Shown here piece after piece: positions 1 to 6,941 of a stretch of DNA of 17,594 nt. Source of the DNA: Chloroflexota bacterium (GTDB taxonomy: Bacteria > Chloroflexota > Anaerolineae > Anaerolineales > Villigracilaceae). Location: positions 1 to 17,594 of the forward strand of contig JAEWVF010000053.1 in the NCBI GenBank assembly GCA_023459215.1, in the 5' to 3' direction. Every line of letters begins with the position of its first letter. The stretch's first letter is position 1. The position numbers and the translations under genes were made by a program. The notes beneath the pieces are model-generated. The model saw only the letters and a list, made by a program, of their open reading frames with translations. It did no database searches and had not been told where the DNA came from.

Positions 1-81
1 TTGTCATTTCGAGCGATAGCGAGAAATCTTATAGACCGAAACCAAGATTTCTCAGTCGCTATCGCTCCTTCGAAATGACAA
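1..81. repeat. Dispersed hairpin repeat (TTGTCATTTCGAG type)
   Basis: The first 30 bases and the last 38 bases of this stretch are imperfect reverse complements. The outer arms TTGTCATTTCG and CGAAATGACAA match exactly, and inner arms containing GCGATAGCG and AAATCTT pair around a short loop near 31-43. The sequence resembles the short TTGTCATTTCGAGC palindromes scattered between genes in many bacterial genomes. It encodes nothing obvious. It sits directly upstream of a truncated gene, so it may mark an old rearrangement point. Because it starts at base 1, it may extend beyond the window. Confidence 0.75.
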
Positions 82-109
82 AACCGAGGTAATTGATGGC
101 TTCAAATAG

Positions 110-313
110 TTTTGTCCGGTAGAGAAACTCATCCTCGAACTGGACGGAAGTCAACACTTGGAACAAGCGCAATATGACGAAGAAAGAACAAAATACTTGA
201 ACTCGCAGGGCTATCAAGTGATCCGTTTCTGGAATAACGAAGTCATGAACAACATCGCAGGCGTTATACTGGCCATTACCTATGCCTTGGAAGATAAACC
301 CGATAAAAATTGA
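110..313 (+). pseudogene. 5'-truncated DUF559 (endonuclease-like) remnant
   Basis: The frame is open from just after a TAG at 107-109 to the TGA at 311-313. It encodes about 67 residues, starting FCPVEKLILELDGSQH and later reading RFWNNEV. These match the C-terminal half of DUF559 proteins, a small family with a PD-(D/E)xK (very-short-patch-repair/restriction endonuclease) fold: the ELDG-x-QH strand carries the active-site acidic residue and RFWNNEV is the usual end of the domain. The N-terminal half, including its start codon, is missing. No ATG or ribosome-binding site precedes the remnant in frame; instead there is a stop and then the palindromic repeat at 1-81. I infer a gene broken by rearrangement. 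A very short expressed product is possible but unlikely. Confidence 0.75.
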
Positions 314-366
314 ACGTTTGGCCGCCAGCGGCCAGGCTGAACAACTTGCAACAAGAAGGAGCGAAG

Positions 367-765
367 ATGGAAGCCAGTCTTTTTATCTTGTATTTTGCGG
401 GGACGCTTTTGCTGTTCGCCATCATTTCGATCAGCGCCTCAATCCGGGTCGTGCATGAAGATACCCGCCTGACCGTCTACCGCCTTGGGCGCAGCCTGGG
501 CGATAAAGGCCCCGGGCTGGTCCTGCTGATTCCGTTCATCGACAAAGGCGTGCTCAAACCACTCGGTCAGCCCGATCCCGCTTCGCCCGGCTACCGGCTG
601 GTGGGCGCGGTTGGGGAAACGCTCAGCACCGTTTTCCGCGATGGCAAGGTTTTATTTTCCAGCGGCGAATGGGACGCGGTCAGTCAGTCGCCGATTGCCG
701 CCGGGAAGCGGGTGCGCGTGGTGCGCATGATTCTGGAAGTGGAAGAGGAAGGCGGGCCGGCCTAG
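367..765 (+). CDS. Mini SPFH/stomatin-head plus NfeD-like OB-domain membrane protein
   Basis: This is a 132-residue protein. I chose the ATG at 367 over an upstream in-frame TTG at 310 because AAGGAG lies just before it. Residues 4-25 form one hydrophobic membrane segment. Residues 27-60 (RVVHEDTRLTVYRLGRSLG, then GPGLVLLIPFIDK) match the first strands of the SPFH/stomatin head. After a short Pro-rich linker, residues 78-127 look like the C-terminal OB fold of NfeD proteins: the start resembles LVG-x-x-G, then GKVLF, EWDAVS and GKRVRVV. Stomatins and NfeD proteins are usually separate proteins encoded side by side and act together in membrane quality control. Here a truncated head and the NfeD domain share one polypeptide. 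The full SPFH domain and the coiled coil are absent. It is probably cotranscribed with the reductase 25 bp downstream. The exact function is unknown. Confidence 0.7.
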   Translation: MEASLFILYFAGTLLLFAIISISASIRVVHEDTRLTVYRLGRSLGDKGPGLVLLIPFIDKGVLKPLGQPDPASPGYRLVGAVGETLSTVFRDGKVLFSSGEWDAVSQSPIAAGKRVRVVRMILEVEEEGGPA

Positions 766-790
766 CGGCCTGTTTCAACAAGGTGAAACG

Positions 791-1606
791 ATGAAATACG
801 AAACCCTGCACAATCTCTCGATCCCCAAAATCGGTTTCGGCTGCTGGACCATCGGCGGCGAAGGCGCGGCCAACCCGGCGGATGACGAGCGCTCACTGGC
901 CGCGCTGCGCTCCGCCGTCGAGCTGGGCTACCGCCACTTCGACACCGCCGAATATTACGCCGCCGGCCACTCGGAAGAACTGCTCGGCCAGGTTGTGCGC
1001 GAATCCGGGCGGACGCGCGAGGACTTTTTCATCACCTCCAAGGTCAGCCCGGAGCATCTCGCCTACGAAGATGTTCTGCGCTCCTGCGCGGCCAGCCTCG
1101 CCCGGCTGGGCCTGGCTTACCTGGATTTGTACCTGATTCACTGGCCGGTGCGCGGGATGAACCTGCCCGAGACGTTCCGCGCCCTGAACCGGCTCGTCAG
1201 TGAGGGCCGCGTCCGCGCCCTGGGAGTGAGCAATTTCAACCTGAAGCTGCTCAAGGAAGCCGAGGCGTTATCCGCGACCCCGCTGCTGACCAACCAGGCG
1301 CCCTACAGCATCCCTGACCGGCGTTATGTCGAGAACGGCGTGCTGGCTTACTGCCAGTCCAACGACATCCTGCTGACAGCCTACTCGCCGGTCAAGAGCC
1401 GCTTCTTCAAAGGCAAAAAACTGGCCGAATTCGCCCGCCAAAAGGGCAGCACGCCCTTCCAGGTTGGACTGGCCTGGCTGGCTCGCCAACCGCGGGTGAT
1501 CGCCATCCCGACCTCGTTCAACCCGCAGCACCAGGCCGAGAACCTGTCCGCCGCGGATTTGGAACTGAGACAGGCCGAGATGGATTTTCTGGATAGCCTG
1601 GCCTGA
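791..1606 (+). CDS. Aldo/keto reductase
   Basis: A 271-residue NAD(P)H-dependent oxidoreductase of the AKR superfamily, a cytosolic TIM barrel that reduces aldehydes and ketones. The catalytic tetrad can be placed: D51 and Y56 in FDTAEYY, K84 in ITSKV and H117 in LIHWP. GVSNFN at 145-150 is the conserved strand near the cofactor site, and TNQAPYSI, AYSPVK and IPTSFNP follow in the expected order. The length is normal to slightly short for the DkgA-like group. The N-terminus reads IPKIGFGCWTIGG, as usual. The start ATG has AAGGTGA upstream. It follows the SPFH/NfeD-like gene closely and ends before a strong terminator, so the two probably form one transcript. The substrate cannot be read from sequence. 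Confidence 0.93.
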   Translation: MKYETLHNLSIPKIGFGCWTIGGEGAANPADDERSLAALRSAVELGYRHFDTAEYYAAGHSEELLGQVVRESGRTREDFFITSKVSPEHLAYEDVLRSCAASLARLGLAYLDLYLIHWPVRGMNLPETFRALNRLVSEGRVRALGVSNFNLKLLKEAEALSATPLLTNQAPYSIPDRRYVENGVLAYCQSNDILLTAYSPVKSRFFKGKKLAEFARQKGSTPFQVGLAWLARQPRVIAIPTSFNPQHQAENLSAADLELRQAEMDFLDSLA

Positions 1607-1626
1607 AACCCCCAACTGGCAACAAA

Positions 1627-1657
1627 ACAGGGCGCGGGATGCGCCCTGTACCTTTTT
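1627..1657. terminator. Bidirectional intrinsic terminator between convergent genes
   Basis: A perfect 9-bp stem, ACAGGGCGC with GCGCCCTGT, closes a 5-base loop. On the + strand it is followed within a few bases by TTTTT (after the aldo/keto reductase). Read on the - strand the same stem is followed by TTTT, so it can also end the exporter/MgtC operon, whose last stop is at 1690. Confidence 0.85.
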
Positions 1658-1689
1658 AAATCTTCCTTCGCTGGCTCGAACTGTCGGCG

Positions 1690-2325
1690 CTAGTAACGGA
1701 ACTCAAGCACCTCGTCATCCTTCATCAGCGCGTTGACGAAACGGGTCTGGTCGGCGGGTTTGCCGAGGGTTCCAAAACTGAGGATAACCTGGCTGCCGGA
1801 TTTGTGCTCCTTGTGGCCGATCACCGTCAGGCCGTACTCGCCAAAACGCTTGGAGAATTCGGCAATCTTGGGGCTGTTCAGCGCCAGGCTGATCTCGTAA
1901 TTGCGCGATTCGCGCACGTTATCGATCCAGCGCTCGACATATGGGAAAAACCAGAGCACAATCAGCACGGCCACCGTCGCCAGCCCGACCAACAGGTAGC
2001 GCCCGCCGCCCAGGCCCATGCCGAGTGAGGCCGCCAGCCAGATCGTCGCGGCGGTGGTCAACCCGGCGATTTTGGTGCCTTCGCGGATGATTGCGCCCGC
2101 ACCGAGAAAGCCGATGCCGGTCACGATATTGGCGGCGATGCGGGTTGGGTTGGTTTCGTTGCCCAGCCCGAGCGAGAAGATGGTGAACAGGGTCGAGCCG
2201 ATGGTGATGAAAATGATTGTGCGGAAACCGGCGGCCTTGTCCCTGAATTCGCGTTCGGCGCCGATCAATCCGCCAACGAGAATGGCCAACACCAGCTTGA
2301 GCGCTTCCTCGGGAATAAATTCCAT
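1690..2325 (-). CDS. MgtC/SapB family membrane protein
   Basis: A 211-residue protein with an N-terminal MgtC domain and a C-terminal soluble domain. The MgtC part shows GLIGAERE (19-26), GFRT (33-36), RIAANIVTGIGFLGAGAI (62-79) and GLTTAATIWLAASLGMG (88-104), the family hallmarks, spread over about four membrane segments up to residue 130. Residues 140-211 fit the ACT-like regulatory domain of longer MgtC proteins. MgtC in pathogens modulates the F-ATPase and supports growth at low magnesium; environmental homologues are poorly understood. GGAGG precedes the ATG. It is the last gene of the exporter operon, 21 bp after the adaptor gene, so its coexpression with the exporter is inferred from spacing. 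Confidence 0.93.
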   Translation of the reverse strand: MEFIPEEALKLVLAILVGGLIGAEREFRDKAAGFRTIIFITIGSTLFTIFSLGLGNETNPTRIAANIVTGIGFLGAGAIIREGTKIAGLTTAATIWLAASLGMGLGGGRYLLVGLATVAVLIVLWFFPYVERWIDNVRESRNYEISLALNSPKIAEFSKRFGEYGLTVIGHKEHKSGSQVILSFGTLGKPADQTRFVNALMKDDEVLEFRY

Positions 2326-2346
2326 GTTACCTCCAGATGTACAGGT

Positions 2347-3519
2347 TTATTCATCAAATTGTACATCAACACTCATCCCGGCGCGCAGCCCGTCGGGATA
2401 CGGTTTATCGAGGCGGATGGTGGTGGCGTAGACCACGTCCCCGCCCAGGGTCGAGGCAACCGGCGAAATGCGCATCACCTCGCCGCTGATGGTCTGACCG
2501 AGGGCCTTGACAAAGACCTGCACCGGCTGCCCGGCAATGACTTTGACCACATCGCGCTCGCTCAAGTCACTGGTTTCAACCTGTAATTCGTTGACGTTGC
2601 TGATGAACAGCGCCGGCAGTCCGGGTTGGGCGTATTCGCCAGCGCTGATTTCGATGCGCACGATTTCGCCATCGATGGGCGCCAGCAGGCGCGAGGCTTC
2701 CAGGCGTTCGCGGGCCAGGGCCAGGGCGTTGCGGGCCGAGTCGAGCGCAGCCAGGCGCATTCCGCTGGCTTCGGGCGGCAGGCTTTCGCCGTTCAGCGCC
2801 AGCAGGTACCATTCCGCTTCGCGGGCGGCGGCCTGGGCGGCCTCGAAGTTGGCGCGGGTGATGGCGGCGTCGGTTTCGGTCGGGGTGCCGGTGATCCAGT
2901 TGTATTCCGCGATCAGGGCATTGACGCGCAGTTGGGCCTGGGTCATGTTGTAGAGCGCGGTTGCCTTGCGCGTATCGCCATCCGGCAGGCGCGAGACGCT
3001 CTTGTAGGCATCCTGGGCGCGGCTGAGGGCCTGTTCGGCCAGGTCGATTTCGGCTTGCAAGTTGTCGACGCGCGTTTCGGAGGCGCGGGCATAGCCCAGG
3101 GCGTCCACTTTCTTTTGGGCCTCCTCGAGCGCTTTTTGGGCATTGGCCTGGGCCTGGCGGGCAGAAGCCAGGGCCGCCGGGGAGGTCAGCTCCTTGAGAT
3201 TGCGCTCGGCCTGGGCAACGTCGATTTGCAGGGCGGCATTTTCCAACTCAATCAGCAGGTCGCCCGCTTTGACGGTGTCGCCGACCGAAACGTGAACCAG
3301 GCTGACGCGTCCGGCCATGCCGAAGGCCAGCGCGGCCTCCTCAGAGGGGATGACAAAGCCTGAGGCAACGACTCCGCCCAGGGGCGAGGAGTCAGGCGCG
3401 GGGGAGTCCGCTCCGGCATCCAGCACCAGGGTGGGGATCGGCGTGGGGGCCGATCCAACCCCGGAGCAGGCGGAAAGCGCCAGGATTAAGAGAAGAGAGA
3501 AAAGCAGTTTGGTTTTCAT
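2347..3519 (-). CDS. HlyD/MacA-type efflux adaptor lipoprotein
   Basis: A 390-residue periplasmic/extracytoplasmic adaptor (membrane fusion protein). A lipoprotein signal ends in LALSAC with the lipidated Cys at 18, followed by a Pro/Ser/Ala-rich spacer. Residues about 65-98 (GRVSLVHVSVGDTVKAGDLL) form the first half of the barrel-sandwich (lipoyl-like) domain. Residues about 98-278 are rich in Ala, Glu, Gln and Arg and form a long helical hairpin. Residues 279-308 (LAPIDGEIVRIEISAGEYA) give the second lipoyl half, and beta-barrel domains finish the protein. Its ATG directly abuts the TAA of the ATPase gene, so translation is probably coupled. It is expected to work with the MacB-like permeases encoded upstream. 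No outer-membrane channel gene is visible, which fits a monoderm or atypical envelope. Confidence 0.92.
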   Translation of the reverse strand: MKTKLLFSLLLILALSACSGVGSAPTPIPTLVLDAGADSPAPDSSPLGGVVASGFVIPSEEAALAFGMAGRVSLVHVSVGDTVKAGDLLIELENAALQIDVAQAERNLKELTSPAALASARQAQANAQKALEEAQKKVDALGYARASETRVDNLQAEIDLAEQALSRAQDAYKSVSRLPDGDTRKATALYNMTQAQLRVNALIAEYNWITGTPTETDAAITRANFEAAQAAAREAEWYLLALNGESLPPEASGMRLAALDSARNALALARERLEASRLLAPIDGEIVRIEISAGEYAQPGLPALFISNVNELQVETSDLSERDVVKVIAGQPVQVFVKALGQTISGEVMRISPVASTLGGDVVYATTIRLDKPYPDGLRAGMSVDVQFDE

Positions 3520-4191
<672 letters not shown>

Positions 4192-4209
4192 GATATTTCT
4201 CCTTAGTTA

Positions 4210-4310
4210 GCCCTGAGCGGAGCCGCCTGATTCTGGCGGCGTAGTCGAAGGGCAAATCAGATCGTTCTTCGACTGCATTCCTCGCTGCCGCTCGTCATTC
4301 CGCTCAGGAC
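4210..4310. repeat. Inverted pair of REP-like palindromic repeats
   Basis: Unit 1 (4210-4253) starts GCCCTGAGCGGA and ends GTCGAAGGGC, with an internal GCCGCC/GGCGGC stem. Unit 2 (4264-4310) carries the same ends in reverse: it begins with CTTCGAC and ends with TCCGCTCAGGAC. The pair therefore makes a large imperfect inverted repeat. The TGAGCGGA...GTCGAAG ends are a common dispersed repeat type in bacterial genomes. It fills the spacer between the second permease gene and the ATPase gene of one operon, so the mRNA would carry these hairpins. Confidence 0.75.
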
Positions 4311-4315
4311 TATAT

Positions 4316-5527
4316 CTATTTTTCCGCCCTGAGGGCTTCGACAGGTTCCATGCGCGAGGCGAGGCGGGCCGGGTAGTAAGAGGCCAGGAGGGTGACGATA
4401 AAGGCCGTGACCGTCAGGTTGATGACATCTTCGAACATCAGGTAGGGATAGATGCGGTCGCCCATGATCATGCCGCTGATGCCGATGTCGCCAAAATAGA
4501 TGCCGACGCTGCCGAAATAGCTGGCAAGCAGCCAGCCGCTCAACAGGCCAACGGCGATCCCGCCCAGGGCCAGCAGGCTGGCTTCAGCCAGGAACAGGGC
4601 GATAATTTGGCGGCCTTTCATGCCCAGGGCAGTCAGGATGCCAATTTCGCGGGTGCGCTCGAAAACAGCCATCAGCATGGTGTTGACGATAACCGTTACG
4701 GTCACGCCCAGGATGATCAGGTTCAGAATCATGATGTAGGCGTTCGAAAAGTCATTGACCAGGACGAGCAGTTCATTCATTTCCTGCCAGGTCAGCACCT
4801 TGATGTTCGCGCCGCTGATGGCTGTGGCTACAGCGCCAGCCTGTTCGCGGTCGTTCAACATGACGAAGATGATGCTGGCGCGTTCGCCCGCCCCGGAGAA
4901 AGCCTGGGCTTTGGCCAACGGCAGCAGGACAATGCCTTTGTCGTAGGTGCTCGAGCCGGTTGAGAAAATTCCGCGCACACTGAAGGGCTGCTCATCGACA
5001 TTGCCTTCGGCGGTGTTGACCAGCAGGTTGAGCGAGTCTCCGACCTTGAGTTGCAGCGATTCGGCCAACGGCGCGCCAATCAGGATGCCGTCGCGGTCAT
5101 CGGCGGCCGGGAACGCGCCAGAGATAACCACATACGGCTCGTTGGCCGGGGAGGTCGGATCGACGCCAATAATCTGAACGCCGCTCGATTGGTCGCCAGA
5201 GCTGACAATTCCGCTGGCGAAGAGGCGCGGGGTGGCAAATTTGACCAGGTCGAGGCTGGCAATCTGGGCCGCAGTTTTCTGCGGGTTTTCGAGCAGGTAT
5301 TCCCAGGCCACGCTCAACTTGTCGGGGTCATAATTGGCGGCGCGCACCTGGATATGTCCGCTGCTCAGGCGCAAGGTATCTTCCATCGAGCTGCGCATTT
5401 CGCCTTTGAAAAAAGCGGCCATGAAGAGCAGCAGGGTCAGGGAAATGGACAGGGCCAGGGCCGAAAGCGCCGAGCGGCGGCGGTGGCGTCCGAGGTTGCG
5501 TAAGGCCATTTTGAAAAGGTTCAACAT
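4316..5527 (-). CDS. MacB/LolC-type ABC permease (second permease)
   Basis: A 403-residue FtsX-family permease. The start is set at the ATG at 5527, with AAGGAGG eight bases before it, rather than an in-frame codon at 5581 that lies inside the preceding gene. It has the standard plan: an N-terminal basic stretch and membrane helix (NLGRHRRRSALSALALSISL onward), a large extracytoplasmic MacB-PCD-like domain (about residues 45-260), then three C-terminal helices of the FtsX domain with ERTREIGILTALGMKGRQI as the conserved coupling segment. It follows the first permease gene after only 10 bp. The two permeases are similar in plan but not identical, suggesting a heterodimer as in LolC/LolE. The substrate is unknown; macrolide-like drugs, lipoproteins or peptides are possible for this family. 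Confidence 0.92.
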   Translation of the reverse strand: MLNLFKMALRNLGRHRRRSALSALALSISLTLLLFMAAFFKGEMRSSMEDTLRLSSGHIQVRAANYDPDKLSVAWEYLLENPQKTAAQIASLDLVKFATPRLFASGIVSSGDQSSGVQIIGVDPTSPANEPYVVISGAFPAADDRDGILIGAPLAESLQLKVGDSLNLLVNTAEGNVDEQPFSVRGIFSTGSSTYDKGIVLLPLAKAQAFSGAGERASIIFVMLNDREQAGAVATAISGANIKVLTWQEMNELLVLVNDFSNAYIMILNLIILGVTVTVIVNTMLMAVFERTREIGILTALGMKGRQIIALFLAEASLLALGGIAVGLLSGWLLASYFGSVGIYFGDIGISGMIMGDRIYPYLMFEDVINLTVTAFIVTLLASYYPARLASRMEPVEALRAEK

Positions 5528-5537
5528 GCCGGCCTCC

Positions 5538-6767
5538 TTATACGTGGTGGAGCGCTTCCGCCGGTTCGCGGCGGGAGGCATCGCGGGCCGGCAGGAGCGC
5601 GGCCAGGGTGGCGATGATCAGCACGGTGACGCCGTGTTGCAGCACCTTGAGCGGCACCATTTGGGAGTAGATGCGTCCGCTGATCAGGGCGGTGTATTCA
5701 GTCAGGTCTGCAAATCCGCCGTAATCGATGCCGAAATAAGCCAGCGCGCCGTTGACAATCGTCCCCAGAACAGCGCCAATCAGGGCGCCCATCACGCCAA
5801 TCAATGTGCCTTCGAGCAGGAACAGGGTCATCACCTGTCCAGGCTTAACGCCGAGTGCGCCCAGCACGCCAATCTCGCGGGTGCGCTCGAAAACGGCCAT
5901 CATTTGCGAGTTGAGGATGCCGATGGCGGCAACCGAAAGCATGATAACGCCGAAGACGCCCATCATTCCGGTTTTCATATCCATGGTCTGTTTCAATTCG
6001 GGGAAGGAATTGATCCAGGTATCGACTTCGTACCCGGACAATTTGCCATTGATGTAGTTGACGACACCGGATTCCTGGCCAATTTGCTTGAGCGAAATAA
6101 CCACCTCGGTCACCTGGCCCTCCAGGCCGAAGAGCTGCTGGGCCTCGAGCAGCGACAGGTAGATGGTGCCTTTCTCCACGCTGGGCACACCGACATCGTA
6201 GATGCCAACTACGGTCATCGTGCGCTGACGATTCTGTTCGTGCGTGGCGCGGGCGACCATGGTAATGCGGTCGCCAACGGTGATGTCCATGGCTGTGGCC
6301 AGTCCCTGACCGATAACGATCAGGTCGCCATCCTCGGCTTGCAGGTAGCGCCCGGCGCTGATATTCTGCGCGACCGGGCTGACCAGCATTTCCTTTTCCG
6401 GTTCGACGCCGATTACGGAGACCGAAAAAGCGCCCTCGCGATTGGTCACAACGCCGCCGGTGCTGATTCGGCTGGCGGCTGAGACCACGTCCGGGTGGCT
6501 TTCGGCTGTCTGGATAAGCGCTGCCGGATCTGAAAGCGGCAAGAGCGGCTTGCGACCGACTTTTTCATTGTATCCCGGCGCATGCACCTGGATATTGCCG
6601 CCCAAAAGCTGGATGGCGTTGCCATAAATCGCCTGCTCGAAACCGCCAATCAGGCCGTCGTACAAAACGAGCATGGACATCATCACACCCATGGCAAGGG
6701 CTATGATGAGCGTCCTGCGGCGCTGCCGCCAGACGTTGCGCCATGCCAGGCGCAGGTAGAGTTGCAT
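5538..6767 (-). CDS. MacB/LolE-type ABC permease (first permease)
   Basis: A 409-residue FtsX-family permease and the first gene of the exporter operon. I prefer the ATG at 6767 (N-terminus MQLYLRLAWRNVWRQRRR) with AAGGGA upstream; an in-frame codon at 6815 would place the promoter too close and adds a non-hydrophobic 16-residue tail. The N-terminal helix is followed by an extracytoplasmic domain (about residues 45-270) and the C-terminal FtsX domain, including ERTREIGVLGALGVKPGQV and a final LLPARDASRREPAEAL. It is expected to dimerise with the second permease and bind the ATPase through the ERTREIG coupling segment. Expression starts from the operator-bearing promoter at 6826-6854. Confidence 0.92.
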   Translation of the reverse strand: MQLYLRLAWRNVWRQRRRTLIIALAMGVMMSMLVLYDGLIGGFEQAIYGNAIQLLGGNIQVHAPGYNEKVGRKPLLPLSDPAALIQTAESHPDVVSAASRISTGGVVTNREGAFSVSVIGVEPEKEMLVSPVAQNISAGRYLQAEDGDLIVIGQGLATAMDITVGDRITMVARATHEQNRQRTMTVVGIYDVGVPSVEKGTIYLSLLEAQQLFGLEGQVTEVVISLKQIGQESGVVNYINGKLSGYEVDTWINSFPELKQTMDMKTGMMGVFGVIMLSVAAIGILNSQMMAVFERTREIGVLGALGVKPGQVMTLFLLEGTLIGVMGALIGAVLGTIVNGALAYFGIDYGGFADLTEYTALISGRIYSQMVPLKVLQHGVTVLIIATLAALLPARDASRREPAEALHHV

Positions 6768-6824
6768 AAGGTTGTCCCTTTCTTGCTGACCGCGATATTT
6801 ATGGCAAGTCAGCAATTATAATTA

Positions 6825-6845
6825 AATAGTAAACAAGTTACTATT
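6825..6845. promoter_or_regulatory. Palindromic operator over the -10 and spacer
   Basis: The palindrome AATAGTAA-N5-TTACTATT has perfect 8-bp arms. It covers the whole -10 hexamer and most of the promoter spacer, so a bound dimer would block RNA polymerase. The size and layout fit repressors such as the TetR, MarR, PadR or GntR/YtrA types that commonly control exporters. No regulator gene lies in the window, so the partner is unknown. Confidence 0.6.
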
Positions 6846-6854
6846 ATTTGTCAA
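6826..6854 (-). promoter_or_regulatory. Sigma-70 type promoter of the permease/ATPase/adaptor operon
   Basis: On the - strand there is an exact TTGACA (6854-6849), a 17-base spacer and TACTAT (6831-6826), an almost consensus housekeeping promoter. The predicted start lies about 50 bases before the ATG of the first permease gene. It is overlapped by the palindrome listed separately. Confidence 0.8.
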
Positions 6855-6874
6855 GCCCTTTTGGGCTGTTTTTT
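6854..6874 (+). terminator. Small + strand terminator-like hairpin
   Basis: AGCCC-TTTT-GGGCT is followed by G and six T. It has the form of a weak intrinsic terminator on the + strand, although no + strand gene lies upstream for several kilobases. It could stop antisense transcripts or simply be chance. One arm touches the -35 hexamer of the promoter on the other strand. Confidence 0.4.
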
Positions 6875-6879
6875 GTCAT

Positions 6880-6921
6880 AAAAAAACAGGGACAACTGTC
6901 TAAAAAGACGGTTGTCCCTGT
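6880..6921 (-). terminator. Intrinsic terminator of the ABC exporter operon
   Basis: On the - strand ACAGGGACAAC pairs perfectly with GTTGTCCCTGT over 11 bp, plus an inner GTC/GAC, and is followed directly by a run of six or more T. It lies 20 bp beyond the stop of the second half-transporter gene (6942), which closes that operon. Confidence 0.88.
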
Positions 6922-6941
6922 TGGGGGAGCAATAACAACTA

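Noticed and set aside
310..366. TTG-initiated N-terminal extension of the SPFH/NfeD-like gene
   Set aside because: The TTG overlaps the stop of the DUF559 remnant and has no ribosome-binding site; AAGGAG lies just before the ATG at 367.
5528..5581. Upstream extension of the second permease gene
   Set aside because: It would overlap the end of the first permease gene, while AAGGAGG stands at the right distance from the ATG at 5527.
5334..6482. 382-codon + strand open frame opposite the two permease genes
   Set aside because: It is rich in His, Gln, Asn and Asp typical of antisense translation of membrane genes, and it spans the junction of two real genes.
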